The notes under the pieces are model-generated. The model was not told where the DNA came from and made no database searches. It was given only the letters and a program-made list of their open reading frames with translations. From contig JAAWDY010000011.1 of the NCBI GenBank assembly GCA_022793995.1, positions 113,596-177,595 of the forward strand: DNA of 64,000 nucleotides, written 5' to 3'. Below are positions 15,712 through 23,925 of the stretch, one piece after another. How positions within the stretch are numbered: position 1 is the first letter of the stretch; each line of letters opens with the position of its first letter. The stretch comes from Coprococcus sp. Lineage in GTDB: Bacteria; Bacillota; Clostridia; Lachnospirales; Lachnospiraceae. A program made the translations under genes and the position numbers.

Positions 15712-16569
15712 TTGATTCATGCAGGATTAGTGTTGGAAGGAGGCGCCACCAGGGGTGTATTTACGGCTGGCGCGCTTGACTACCTTATGGAACAGGACAT
15801 TTATTTCTCCCATGTGGCGGGAGTATCGGCGGGCTCGTGCAACGCCGTGGACTATGTATCACGCCAGATTGGACGTACCAAGGACTGTATGATTACACAG
15901 GGGAAAGAATACAATTATTACTATGGATTAAAAGATTTTATCAGAGAACGCAGCATGATGGATATGGACATGATTTTCGACCGATATCCGAATGAACTGA
16001 TACCTTTTGATTTCGATACATTTTTTGCTTCGGATATGGAATGCGAGATCGTGGCAACAAACTGTCTTACCGGAAAAGCGGAGTACCTGACGGAAAAAAG
16101 CGATAGGAAAAGATTACTGATGCTGACACGGGCAAGCTGCAGTATGCCTCTGGCCTGCCCGGTTACAGTGGTTGACGGGGTTCCTTATCTGGACGGCGGG
16201 ATCGCGGATTCTGTTCCGGTGGATCATGTACGGGAGCTGGGATTCAAAAAAGTCGTGGTAATCCTTACCAGGCCGAAAGGATATCGGAAAAAACCGACAT
16301 CCCGGGCAATTGGCAGACTCTATAGAAGGTTGTACAGCAAATACCCGCGCCTTGTCCGTACCTGCATCTTACGGAACAAAAGTTATAACCGTACCATGGA
16401 GCACATCGAGAAGATGGAGGAAAATGGCGAGATCTTTGTCCTGCGCCCCCAGATGCCTCCAGTGTCCAGATTAGAAAAAGACCGGGATAAGCTGCAGGCA
16501 TTTTATCAGCATGGGCGCAGCCAGATGGAGCAGGCGCTCCCCTATCTAGTGAAGTATCTGGATGAATAA
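15712..16569 (+). CDS. Patatin-like phospholipase family protein
   Basis: A 285-residue patatin-like lipid acyl hydrolase. The oxyanion loop LVLEGGATRG (7-15), nucleophile elbow GVSAG (S39) and catalytic dyad Asp in DGG (D161) are all present, so it should be active, probably on membrane phospholipids. There is no signal peptide. I chose the TTG at 15712, seven bases after AAAGGGG, because the conserved start region begins right after it and no in-frame ATG precedes it. Its mRNA probably begins with the structured leader just upstream. Confidence 0.9.
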   Translation: MIHAGLVLEGGATRGVFTAGALDYLMEQDIYFSHVAGVSAGSCNAVDYVSRQIGRTKDCMITQGKEYNYYYGLKDFIRERSMMDMDMIFDRYPNELIPFDFDTFFASDMECEIVATNCLTGKAEYLTEKSDRKRLLMLTRASCSMPLACPVTVVDGVPYLDGGIADSVPVDHVRELGFKKVVVILTRPKGYRKKPTSRAIGRLYRRLYSKYPRLVRTCILRNKSYNRTMEHIEKMEENGEIFVLRPQMPPVSRLEKDRDKLQAFYQHGRSQMEQALPYLVKYLDE

Positions 16570-16580
16570 AATTTTGCTGG

Positions 16581-16620
16581 ACCCAAATAAGCTCCTTTAA
16601 GGAGCCTATTTGGGTTTTCC
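16581..16620. terminator. Bidirectional terminator after patatin gene
   Basis: 15-base arms (16581-16595 and 16601-16615) built from ACCCAAATA and GCTCC with one mismatch and a 5-base loop; TTTCC and TTTTT follow on plus. The stop codon of the convergent minus-strand gene lies within the right arm. Confidence 0.85.
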
Positions 16621-16893
16621 GTTTTTCTGCATACTGCGTACCATTTGCACCATATGGTCGATCTGTTCCTGTTCTTCTTTGGATTTACCGTCTTTTAGTA
16701 CCTCAAGGATTAATGAAATTTCATCGGAAGAAAACTGGATTCCCTGTCGGTTTGCATTGGCAATCAGCGCCATCAAGACGGGAGCGAGCGCTTTCCCGCT
16801 TTTCCCGTTTGTCTGTTTTGCGGCGGCCTTAATCAGTTCCAGCTTCATCGGGTCGATGTCCGCCATTGCAGGGTGGTTGATCCATTCGTTCAT
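16606..16893 (-). CDS. Hypothetical small helical protein
   Basis: A 95-residue, mostly helical cytosolic protein. Recognisable blocks are NEWINHPAMADIDPMKLELI at the start, a Lys/Gly-containing KQTNGKSGKALAPVLMALI segment, and FSSDEISLILEVLKDGKS followed by a C-terminal helix. I recall similar small proteins in Lachnospiraceae paired with the gene upstream but know no function. I chose the ATG at 16893, nine bases after AGGA; ATG 16899 is an alternative with too short a spacing. The start lies 65 bases inside the upstream gene. Confidence 0.6.
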   Translation of the reverse strand: MNEWINHPAMADIDPMKLELIKAAAKQTNGKSGKALAPVLMALIANANRQGIQFSSDEISLILEVLKDGKSKEEQEQIDHMVQMVRSMQKNGKPK

Positions 16894-17305
16894 CAGCATC
16901 GTTCCTTTCTGTGGTGAATGCATTCATTCCCTTCATAATATCCTCCATATTCATGGACTGCATGGCACTGCCCATGTCCATAGACTGCATCATTTCTATC
17001 ATGCCCATCGCCTGTGAGAGATTTCCCATCATCTCACCGGCTTCTGGAGCAAGATAAGGACTGATATCCTCCAAAAATGAGTCCATATCCATTTCTTTTT
17101 GCCGCAGCCGCCCTCTGCGGCTATGATCATAAGGAGGTCGGAAATAATTTATGGCATTCTGAAGTTCTGTCATTTTGGCGTAAATCCCTGCCATACGCTG
17201 AAAATCCGGAGGAAGATACGGAATCATCAGCTTGATCATCTCAAGCATGTCTGTTGTGATCATCAAGTCAAATGGAGTCATATATCGAGGCGGTTTTTTC
17301 TCCAT
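16829..17305 (-). CDS. Hypothetical Met-rich protein
   Basis: A 158-residue protein with no recognised domain. The N-terminal half is helical (RYMTPFDLMITTDMLEMIKL, then LPPDFQRMAGIYAKMTELQ). Residues ~90-130 are unusually rich in Met (ten or more, as in MGMIEMMQSMDMGSAMQSM). The last ~30 residues are hydrophilic and overlap the start of the next gene, so they may not be conserved. AAGGAG precedes the ATG. The pair may be spore- or envelope-associated given the neighbours, but there is no direct evidence. Confidence 0.6.
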   Translation of the reverse strand: MEKKPPRYMTPFDLMITTDMLEMIKLMIPYLPPDFQRMAGIYAKMTELQNAINYFRPPYDHSRRGRLRQKEMDMDSFLEDISPYLAPEAGEMMGNLSQAMGMIEMMQSMDMGSAMQSMNMEDIMKGMNAFTTERNDADERMDQPPCNGGHRPDEAGTD

Positions 17306-17402
17306 ATCGTCTCCTTGGATCCAGCGTTATAAATATATATGTGAGCGGACGTGAAATTATGAAATCGCATATACTGGATAAAAAAGGGCAGAGGTGTTTC
17401 CC

Positions 17403-17555
17403 ATGCAAAGCAGGATCGTTATTGAAGGAAATTCGGTCTATGAAGTAGATGAGGTATGTACGAAAAAGAAAGGCGTAAAGGAAAGCAAACCGAGCGGAAA
17501 ATACGAAGGAAAAAATGAAAAAAGCGGATGTTCCAGCCCAAGCGATGGAAAATGA
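17403..17555 (+). CDS. Possible small basic protein (50 aa)
   Basis: A 50-codon open frame beginning MQSRIVIEGNSVYEVDEVC and continuing Lys/Ser/Gly-rich to the stop. AGAGGTG lies seven bases before the ATG. A short N-terminal IVIEGNSVYEVDE block followed by a basic tail resembles small proteins I have seen in Lachnospiraceae, but I cannot name a family. It lies alone in the 308-base space between two minus-strand genes, which favours a real gene. Confidence 0.4.
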   Translation: MQSRIVIEGNSVYEVDEVCTKKKGVKESKPSGKYEGKNEKSGCSSPSDGK

Positions 17556-17566
17556 GGCACGCGCAT

Positions 17567-17602
17567 CAAAAAAACGGATGGGGAAAATTCCCCACCCGTT
17601 TT
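17567..17602 (-). terminator. Terminator of the Cys/Gly-rich small gene
   Basis: On the minus strand AAAACGGGTGGGG, AATT, CCCCATCCGTTTT forms a strong stem with one mismatch followed by T. It ends the transcript of the gene at 17614-17853. Confidence 0.8.
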
Positions 17603-17613
17603 CTTTTTGCGAA

Positions 17614-17853
17614 TTAGCATCCGCATCCGTTGCCACAGCCATTGCCGCAGAACAGAAGAAGGAGGATGATCCAGCAGCAGTCGTTCCCGCCGCCAAAGCC
17701 TCCGAAGCCGCTGCCACAGCCATTTCCACATCCATTCCCACAGCAGAACAGAAGGATGATGATCAGAAGGCAGGAAGAAATTCCATTACCGCCGCAGTTA
17801 GAAACTGGATTTTCACATCCGCATCCACAGTTTGTTGCACTTAAATCACTCAT
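17614..17853 (-). CDS. Cys/Gly-rich small protein with two hydrophobic segments
   Basis: A 79-residue protein starting MSDLSATNCGCGCE, of the type annotated in Clostridia as 'chorion class high-cysteine HCB protein 13'. Two hydrophobic stretches (LLIIILLFCC and WIILLLLFC) are each followed by GNGCGNGCG repeats, giving an internal duplication of the hydrophobic-plus-Cys/Gly unit. Such proteins are suspected to be spore coat or exosporium components by analogy with YjcZ-type small proteins; this is not shown. TTGGAGG precedes the ATG and a strong terminator follows, so it is monocistronic. Confidence 0.75.
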   Translation of the reverse strand: MSDLSATNCGCGCENPVSNCGGNGISSCLLIIILLFCCGNGCGNGCGSGFGGFGGGNDCCWIILLLLFCGNGCGNGCGC

Positions 17854-17978
17854 GTTAAATAACCTCCAATTAGGTTTCTTTACACTTCATCATATGTAGG
17901 AAGGCTTGCCAGTGTTTCACGGAATTTAAACAATTTTTCACCTTTTTGAATATTGTGATAAAAAGGGGGCTTGAGATC

Positions 17979-18893
17979 ATGAAAGAATTGAAAAATAAAA
18001 TTCATTATTGGTGTCCAGAGGTGACACGTTATCCATTGACAGGAAAGCATGTAACGGCTGCGGTTCTGGACACCGGTATCGCCGCCCATCCGGATCTTGC
18101 TCCTCGCCTGTTAGGATGGAAGGACTGCGTTAACGGAGAACGGCACTGCTATGACGATAATGGACATGGGACGCATGTGGCGGGAATTCTTGGCGGGGAT
18201 GGAAAATGCAGCGGCAGACAGTATGCGGGGATTGCACCGGAGGTATCGATTATTGGAGTTAAGGTATTGGATGAAAAAGGAGATGGGCAGATCGAAAATG
18301 TAATCTCCGGCATCCAATATGTACTGGATGAACAGAAACGGTCTCGAATCCGTATTGCGAATATCTCGCTGGGGACGCTTCCCCATCCGGGAAACGAAGA
18401 AGAGGAGCGTCTTTTATTCTGGGTAGAACGCCTATGGGACGCAGGCATCGTTGTGGTGACGGCCGCCGGAAACATGGGACCGGATGCGGGGAGCATCACA
18501 CTTCCGGGAATCAGCAGGAAGGTTATTACGGTTGGGGCATGCGATACCTTCACTGGACAACGCGGGATGAAAGCTGTTCCGGCTTATTCCGGATGCGGAC
18601 CTACGCTGGAATGTATAAAAAAACCAGATGTGTCCGCGCCGGGAAACCGCGTGTTTTCCTGCAATTTTAGATACCCGTCCACCAGCCGTTTTCCCTATAT
18701 AGGGAAAAACGGGACTTCCATGGCAACTCCGGTCATCTCGGGAGCCGCGGCGCTCCTTCTGCAAAAATACCCGGATATGAGCAATATGGAGATGAAACTT
18801 AGGCTGTGGGATTCCTGCGATAACGCAGGCCTGCCGGAGAATTGGCAGGGACATGGGAGGATCAATATCCAAAAATTTCTATCTGCGAAATAA
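17979..18893 (+). CDS. S8 family serine peptidase (subtilase), no signal peptide
   Basis: A 304-residue subtilisin-like protease. The catalytic triad is visible: D31 in VLDTGIAAHP, H63 in NGHGTHVAGI, S247 in NGTSMATPVISG, with the oxyanion Asn in AAGN (~165). There is no signal peptide or propeptide, matching intracellular subtilisins such as IspA rather than secreted ones. I chose the ATG at 17979 after AAGGGGG; an upstream in-frame TTG at 17946 lacks a site. It diverges from the Cys-rich gene. No terminator is visible in the 144 bases after it. Confidence 0.88.
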   Translation: MKELKNKIHYWCPEVTRYPLTGKHVTAAVLDTGIAAHPDLAPRLLGWKDCVNGERHCYDDNGHGTHVAGILGGDGKCSGRQYAGIAPEVSIIGVKVLDEKGDGQIENVISGIQYVLDEQKRSRIRIANISLGTLPHPGNEEEERLLFWVERLWDAGIVVVTAAGNMGPDAGSITLPGISRKVITVGACDTFTGQRGMKAVPAYSGCGPTLECIKKPDVSAPGNRVFSCNFRYPSTSRFPYIGKNGTSMATPVISGAAALLLQKYPDMSNMEMKLRLWDSCDNAGLPENWQGHGRINIQKFLSAK

Positions 18894-19037
18894 ATCATTG
18901 CCGGGTGAATTGAATTATCATCCAAAAGGATTTATAATTGGGTAAATATGATATCGTTCGGAATCATTACGGAAAATGGAAATACCAGTAGTATTATGGA
19001 ACAGATAAGTTAGCGATAACAGAAAGTGGGAAAGACG

Positions 19038-19781
19038 ATGACGATGTACCAGAAACTCTTTGACCATATCAAAAAGAAATACAAAACATCTCCGGAGTAT
19101 CCATGGAAAAAATATGACAGTAATGCCGTATTCCGTCATGCTGATAATAACAAATGGTTTGCTCTCGTGATGGATGTGCAGCGGAATAAGCTAGGGCTTT
19201 CCGGTACGGAGTATGTGACGGTTGTGAACCTGAAGGTGGATGATATGTTCTTCCGGGATATGATCTTACGAGAAGAGGGCATCATGCCTGCCTATCATAT
19301 GAATAAGTTCCACTGGGTTTCGGTGATGCTTGACGGCACGGTGCCGGAAGAGAAGGTATATGATCTTCTGGAAATGAGCTATTTGGCAACAGCTTCCGTA
19401 CAAAAGAAAGAAAAGGTCCGTCCACCGAAGGAATGGATCGTTCCGGCCAATCCGAAATATTACGATATTGAGCATGCCTTTGATGATGTGGAAGAAATCG
19501 ACTGGAAGCAGGGAAGAGGTATCAAGACCGGAGATACGGTGTTTATGTATGTTGCGGCTCCAGTATCGGCCATACTTTACAAATGTAAAGTGACGGAAGT
19601 GAATATTCCCTGCGATTATGCAGATGAGAATCTGACGATTGGGGCATTGATGAAAATAAAGCTGTTAAAGAGGTATAAGCCTGACAGATTTACATTCGAT
19701 GTACTGAAGGAGGAATATGGAATCTATGCCGTTAGGGGACCAAGAGGGATACCGAACTCCTTAATTCATGCGCTTAAATAA
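19038..19781 (+). CDS. MmcQ/YjbR-like protein with C-terminal EVE-like domain
   Basis: A 247-residue two-domain protein. Residues ~1-120 match the MmcQ/YjbR fold (cyclic-domain DNA-binding-like family), with the typical WFALVMDVQRNKLG and FHWVSVMLDGTVPEE. Residues ~130-245 resemble an EVE/PUA-like domain (IKTGDTVFMYVAAP and ILYKCKVTEVN), which in other proteins recognises modified bases. Function is unknown; the pairing suggests nucleic-acid sensing. The start could also be the ATG at 19044; a GTG at 19026 has no better support. Confidence 0.75.
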   Translation: MTMYQKLFDHIKKKYKTSPEYPWKKYDSNAVFRHADNNKWFALVMDVQRNKLGLSGTEYVTVVNLKVDDMFFRDMILREEGIMPAYHMNKFHWVSVMLDGTVPEEKVYDLLEMSYLATASVQKKEKVRPPKEWIVPANPKYYDIEHAFDDVEEIDWKQGRGIKTGDTVFMYVAAPVSAILYKCKVTEVNIPCDYADENLTIGALMKIKLLKRYKPDRFTFDVLKEEYGIYAVRGPRGIPNSLIHALK

Positions 19782-19822
19782 TAAACAGCTTTCTTTATCA
19801 AAAGTTTGACAAGAAAAAATAC

Positions 19823-19851
19823 TTGACAGCATGAGTGTTTTGTTATATGAT
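19823..19851 (+). promoter_or_regulatory. Sigma-A promoter of ylxM-ffh operon
   Basis: TTGACA (19823-19828), 17 bases, TATGAT (19846-19851), 17 bases before the ylxM start, so the mRNA has a very short leader. Another TTGACA-like sequence lies at ~19805. Confidence 0.8.
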
Positions 19852-19868
19852 AGCTCAGGTGATGATTC

Positions 19869-20213
19869 ATGGATGAAATTCTGAAACAGACATTATTATA
19901 TGATTTTTATGGAGAACTTCTGACAAGCCATCAGAAAGAGATCTATGAGCAGGTGGTCCTCGAGGATTATTCCCTGAGCGAAATAGCCAGGGATGCCGGG
20001 ATCAGTCGTCAAGGTGTCCATGATTTAATAAAGAGATGTCAGAAGATCCTGGAAGGATATGAGGAAAAGCTGCATCTTATGGAACGATTCCTGTCCGTGA
20101 AGGAGAAGGTCCGCAAGATGGACGATTTGCTGGAAAACTATGAAGGCGAAGAAGAAAAGGAATTGATCCGGAAAATGAAGGAACTCTCGGGAGCGATCAT
20201 GGAGGAGCTTTAA
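19869..20213 (+). CDS. ylxM: YlxM family SRP-associated DNA-binding-like protein
   Basis: A 114-residue helical protein of the YlxM/p13 family. The N-terminal sigma-70 region 4-like helix-turn-helix is visible as LTSHQKEIYEQ..LEDYSLSEIARDAGISRQGVH. It is encoded directly before ffh, as in most Firmicutes; in streptococci YlxM modulates SRP GTPase function. ffh begins two bases after its stop, so translation is likely coupled. The C-terminal half is a charged helical stretch. Confidence 0.92.
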   Translation: MDEILKQTLLYDFYGELLTSHQKEIYEQVVLEDYSLSEIARDAGISRQGVHDLIKRCQKILEGYEEKLHLMERFLSVKEKVRKMDDLLENYEGEEEKELIRKMKELSGAIMEEL

Positions 20214-20215
20214 AT

Positions 20216-21571
20216 ATGGCATTTGACAGTTTAACAGAAAAACTTCAAAATGTATTTAAGAACCTGAGAAGCAAGGGAAGGCTTACAGAGGATGATGTAA
20301 AAGCAGCTCTCAGGGAAGTGAAAATGGCGCTCCTGGAAGCGGATGTGAATTTTAAGGTCGTAAAAAGTTTTATCAAGGATGTGCAGGAGCGGGCTGTCGG
20401 CCAGGATGTCATGAACGGGTTGAATCCGGGGCAGATGGTCGTCAAGATCGTCAATGATGAGATGATCCGCCTTATGGGATCTGAGACGACGGAAGTCAAG
20501 TTCCAGCCGGGAAGTAAAAAGACGGTCATCCTTATGGCAGGACTACAAGGAGCCGGCAAGACGACTACAGCGGCAAAACTCGCTGGAAAGTGGAAGCTGA
20601 AAGGGAAGACTCCCCTCCTTGTGGCGTGCGACGTTTATCGTCCCGCCGCCATCAAGCAGCTTCAGATCAACGGTGAGAAGCAGGGAGTGGAAGTATTTTC
20701 CATGGGGGAGAACCAAAGGCCTGCGGACATTGCCAAGGCATCGCTTGAATATGCGCAGAAGAAGGGCTGCAATGTGATTATCCTGGATACCGCAGGGCGT
20801 CTCCATGTAGATGAGGAGATGATGGAAGAACTCCAGGATATCAAGAATACAGTGGAAGTCCATCAGAGCATTCTGGTGGTAGATGCCATGACCGGTCAGG
20901 ATGCGGTCAATGTGGCGGATAGTTTCCGACAGAAAGTCGGAATCGACGGCGTCATCGTCACAAAGCTGGACGGAGATACAAGAGGCGGAGCCGCACTCTC
21001 AATCAAAGCTGTGACAGGATGTCCAATCCTTTATGTCGGTATGGGAGAAAAGCTCTCAGATTTGGAGCAGTTCTATCCGGACCGTATGGCATCCAGGATC
21101 CTGGGGATGGGCGATGTATTGAGCCTGATTGAAAAAGCAGGCGAAGAGATCGATGAAGACCAGGCAAAGCGGATGACGGAAAAGCTCAAAAAAGCACAGT
21201 TTGATTTCGAGGATTACCTGGAAAGCATGAAGCAGATGCGTAAGATGGGGGGACTTGGAAGCATTATGGGCATGCTGCCGCAGCTTGGCGGTATGGGAGG
21301 AAAGGGAAAGATGCCAGATATTGATTCCGAAGAAGCGGAGAAGAAGCTGGCAAGGGTCGAAGCGATCATCTATTCTATGACATTAAAAGAACGTAGGAAC
21401 CCGGATATCCTGAATCCTTCGAGAAAGCACCGGATTGCGGCGGGAGCTGGGGTGGATATCGCGGAGGTAAACCGTACGGTCAAGCAGTTTGAGCAGATGC
21501 GTAAGATGATGAAGCAATTTCCGCAGCTCATGGGGAAGGGCAGAAAAGGAAAGTTCAAGATGCCGTTTTAA
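20216..21571 (+). CDS. ffh: Signal recognition particle protein Ffh
   Basis: A 451-residue SRP54 GTPase, binding 4.5S/6S RNA and signal peptides of nascent membrane proteins. N domain residues 1-~90, G domain with P-loop GLQGAGKTT (~108-116), DTAGRL, TKLDG and the M domain from ~300 with Met-rich helices (GSIMGMLPQLGGMGGKGKM) and the RNA-binding SRKHRIAAGAG motif. Length is normal. No gene for the SRP RNA was recognised nearby. Confidence 0.98.
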   Translation: MAFDSLTEKLQNVFKNLRSKGRLTEDDVKAALREVKMALLEADVNFKVVKSFIKDVQERAVGQDVMNGLNPGQMVVKIVNDEMIRLMGSETTEVKFQPGSKKTVILMAGLQGAGKTTTAAKLAGKWKLKGKTPLLVACDVYRPAAIKQLQINGEKQGVEVFSMGENQRPADIAKASLEYAQKKGCNVIILDTAGRLHVDEEMMEELQDIKNTVEVHQSILVVDAMTGQDAVNVADSFRQKVGIDGVIVTKLDGDTRGGAALSIKAVTGCPILYVGMGEKLSDLEQFYPDRMASRILGMGDVLSLIEKAGEEIDEDQAKRMTEKLKKAQFDFEDYLESMKQMRKMGGLGSIMGMLPQLGGMGGKGKMPDIDSEEAEKKLARVEAIIYSMTLKERRNPDILNPSRKHRIAAGAGVDIAEVNRTVKQFEQMRKMMKQFPQLMGKGRKGKFKMPF

Positions 21572-21646
21572 AAGATAAAAAACAGATATATCACGCATGA
21601 CGCGTTATATATAGAATCATTTAGGAAATCAGGAGGTGACAATACA

Positions 21647-21892
21647 ATGGCAGTAAAGATCAGATTAAAGAGAATGGGAAAGAAGAAAGCTCCTTTCTAC
21701 AGAATCGTTGTTGCGGACGGCAGGTCTCCGAGAGACGGCAAATTTATCGAAGAGATCGGCACATATGATCCGAACAAAGAGCCGAGCGAATTTAAAGTGA
21801 ATGAAGAAGCGGCGAAAAGATGGTTAAACAACGGTGCTCAGCCTACAGATGTAGTCGGAAAGATTTTTAAGGCAGCAGGTATTGAAAAATAG
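21647..21892 (+). CDS. rpsP: 30S ribosomal protein S16
   Basis: An 81-residue bS16 starting [20 protein letters not shown], the family signature. It is preceded by AGGAGGTGA and sits between ffh and khpA as in other Firmicutes. Length is normal. Confidence 0.98.
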   Translation: MAVKIRLKRMGKKKAPFYRIVVADGRSPRDGKFIEEIGTYDPNKEPSEFKVNEEAAKRWLNNGAQPTDVVGKIFKAAGIEK

Positions 21893-21915
21893 TCTGCCCT
21901 ATGGAGGTGTGAGTC

Positions 21916-22146
21916 ATGAAAAATTTAGTAGAAGTGATCACAAAATCTTTGGTAGATGATCCCGATGGCGTTGTGGTTACAGAAAAGCAGGAAGGCAAGA
22001 CAACAGTCATCGAGGTTCACGTCTCAGGCAATGATATGGGAAAAGTTATCGGTAAACAGGGCCGCATTGCAAAGGCGATCCGTTCCGTTGTGAAGGCGGC
22101 AGCAGCAAAAGAGGACAAGAAAGTTGTCGTTGAAATCATGCAGTAG
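21916..22146 (+). CDS. khpA: KH-domain RNA-binding protein KhpA
   Basis: A 76-residue single KH-domain protein (YlqC/KhpA). The GXXG loop is GKQG in GKVIGKQGRIAKAIRSVV. KhpA pairs with KhpB/Jag as an RNA-binding heterodimer tied to cell-wall growth in Gram-positives. A terminator follows, so the operon is interrupted here before rimM. Confidence 0.95.
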   Translation: MKNLVEVITKSLVDDPDGVVVTEKQEGKTTVIEVHVSGNDMGKVIGKQGRIAKAIRSVVKAAAAKEDKKVVVEIMQ

Positions 22147-22163
22147 AAAAGAGACGAGAAAGA

Positions 22164-22196
22164 GCGCAGGTAATCATTCGATTTATCTGCGTTTTT
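22164..22196 (+). terminator. Terminator after khpA
   Basis: Stem built from CGCAG/CTGCG extended by A-T pairs, then TTTTT at 22192-22196. It separates the ylxM-khpA unit from the inserted genes. Confidence 0.65.
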
Positions 22197-22226
22197 GCTC
22201 ATTTAACCATGGAAAGCGGTAGTATT

Positions 22227-23450
22227 ATGAAAGATAAAAAAGACAGGATATTAGAGATAGCAAAAGAAATCAGTCCGGAGCTCATTCAGTTTCGGCGAAC
22301 GCTGCACCAATACCCGGAACTTGCTCTTGAGGAGGTCCGAACAGCGCGTGAGATCGCGGATGCACTTCATAAGATCCCGGAAATCGAAGTGTCTGAAAAT
22401 ATGGCGGACGGGACTGGAGTTGTCGGGATCTTGAAAGGCAAAAAGGAGGGCGGTAGATGCGTCATGTTGCGCGCCGATATCGATGCACTCCCGATTGAGG
22501 AAGAAACCGATGTTGAGTTCAAATCCCAAAACCCCGGATGTATGCATGCCTGCGGCCACGATGCCCACACTGCATGGATTGTCGGCGCGGCGATGATACT
22601 GAGCCGGCTCAAAGAAGAGTTTGCAGGGACAGTTAAATTCGTGTTCCAGCCTGGGGAGGAGCGCGGCAGAGGGGCAAGGCCTCTGATCGAAAAAGACAGG
22701 ATACTCGAGGATCCCCCCGTGGACGCAGTATTTGCCGCTCATGCCTGGCCGACTGTGAGAGCAGGGAAAATCGGGATCGCTTCACGATATGCTTTTGGCT
22801 GCGCGGGCGTGTTCTCTATTAAAATCACCGGGAAAGGCGGGCACGGTTCCTGGCCGTATGAATGCGTCAACCCGATCTCGGCTGCGGTACAGATCTGTAC
22901 GGCGCTGCAGGGGATTGCGGCGGAAAGAGTGGATTCCACAGAACCGCGGGTTATATCTGTCTGCTCCATCCATGCAGGGCAAAAAGGTCTGTCGAACGTT
23001 ATCCCGGATACATGTACCATAGAAGGGACAATCCGTGCTACGGACAGGGCGATTATGGAACAGCTCAAAAAGGAGATTGAAGGCACTGCCGCAGGCATCG
23101 CGGCCGCATACCACGCTGAGTGTGAGGCCCGCGTTATGATCGGCCTGAATGCTGTGGAGAACGACCCCGATCTCATCCGGCTATCCAAGAAGAGTGGCGA
23201 GGAGATCTTGGGCGGGGGGAACTGTTACATTATCGACAAAAAGCACTTGGGCGGAGAGAATTTTTCGGAATATTCCAGTCGTGTGCCGGGGTGCTATCTG
23301 TTCGTGGGAATTGCGACGGACAAAACAGAAGGCAGATTCGGGCTTCACAGCCCGATATTTGAAATTGCGGAGGAAGTGATCGCTCCGGCATCGGCAGTAT
23401 TCGCTGATATTGTTCTAAATTATTTCCAACTGTGCGATTGCGATTCATAG
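22227..23450 (+). CDS. M20 family amidohydrolase
   Basis: A 407-residue M20D-type amidohydrolase/carboxypeptidase (hippurate hydrolase and N-acyl-amino-acid hydrolase relatives). Metal-binding segments are visible: GCMHACGHDAHTAWIVG (Cys/His ligands) and the Glu pair in QPGEERGRGA. The C-terminal HLGGENFSEYSSRVPG carries a further ligand region. It probably removes an acyl group from an N-acylated amino acid. It sits between khpA and rimM, where no gene is usually found, next to a decayed amino-acid ABC transporter. I prefer the ATG at 22227 over 22209, which lacks a ribosome-binding site. Confidence 0.85.
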   Translation: MKDKKDRILEIAKEISPELIQFRRTLHQYPELALEEVRTAREIADALHKIPEIEVSENMADGTGVVGILKGKKEGGRCVMLRADIDALPIEEETDVEFKSQNPGCMHACGHDAHTAWIVGAAMILSRLKEEFAGTVKFVFQPGEERGRGARPLIEKDRILEDPPVDAVFAAHAWPTVRAGKIGIASRYAFGCAGVFSIKITGKGGHGSWPYECVNPISAAVQICTALQGIAAERVDSTEPRVISVCSIHAGQKGLSNVIPDTCTIEGTIRATDRAIMEQLKKEIEGTAAGIAAAYHAECEARVMIGLNAVENDPDLIRLSKKSGEEILGGGNCYIIDKKHLGGENFSEYSSRVPGCYLFVGIATDKTEGRFGLHSPIFEIAEEVIAPASAVFADIVLNYFQLCDCDS

Positions 23451-23527
23451 CGGCTCTTTTTGCCGCGGCCATTGGGTTTTGCAAATTTTATTCCCGCGGG
23501 CCGCCATGAATCGTGTTTATAGGAGAA

Positions 23528-23553
23528 AGTCCCGGATAACCGGGGCTTTTTTT
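23528..23553 (+). terminator. Terminator after M20 amidohydrolase
   Basis: AGTCCCGG, four-base loop, CCGGGGCT (one G-T pair) followed by seven T. Confidence 0.85.
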
Positions 23554-23673
23554 GTAGGATAGGGCATAGGATTCTTATAGATTCTATCAATAAAGTCATT
23601 GCAAAAATCAATTAGACAAGATGATAGGGGGGGGGTAAAATAAACCATAGACAAAAGTTGCGGAAAAGGAACC

Positions 23674-23868
23674 GTGGGGGAAGGAGTCTTACAAATATTT
23701 AAAATCAGTTATTTTTTTGAAATACTTCCGGTAATTGCGAGCAAAGTCAACGTTACTTTTGAACTAACGATCATCTCCACTATATTTGCCCTGCTGATCG
23801 AAGTGATCGTCGCCATCATCGGATATTATAAGATAGCCTCACAGAGAAATGGATGTACGCTGATATGA
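23674..23868 (+). pseudogene. N-terminal fragment of an amino-acid ABC transporter permease
   Basis: 64 codons resembling the first ~60 residues of HisM-type polar amino-acid permeases: an amphipathic start followed by the first membrane segment (FFEILPVIASKVNVTFELTI and FALLIEVIVAIIGYYKI). The usual ~220-residue protein ends here after an unrelated RNGCTLI tail, so about three quarters is missing. The Gly common in this first helix reads Glu (LLIEVIV), another sign of decay. Directly upstream (about 23626-23634) is a run of nine G. The remains of the partner ATPase follow. Confidence 0.65.
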
Positions 23869-23925
23869 CGCAATTAATCCAAGAATAACATAAATTCACA
23901 AAAATTTAGAAAGAGCCGAAAAACG

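Noticed and set aside
15512-15779. Open frames across leader copy 2 (for example one with KPKASEHARQKKG)
   Set aside because: Similar frames appear in copy 1 in shifted form; they arise from the hairpin-rich repeat and run into the patatin gene in the wrong frame.
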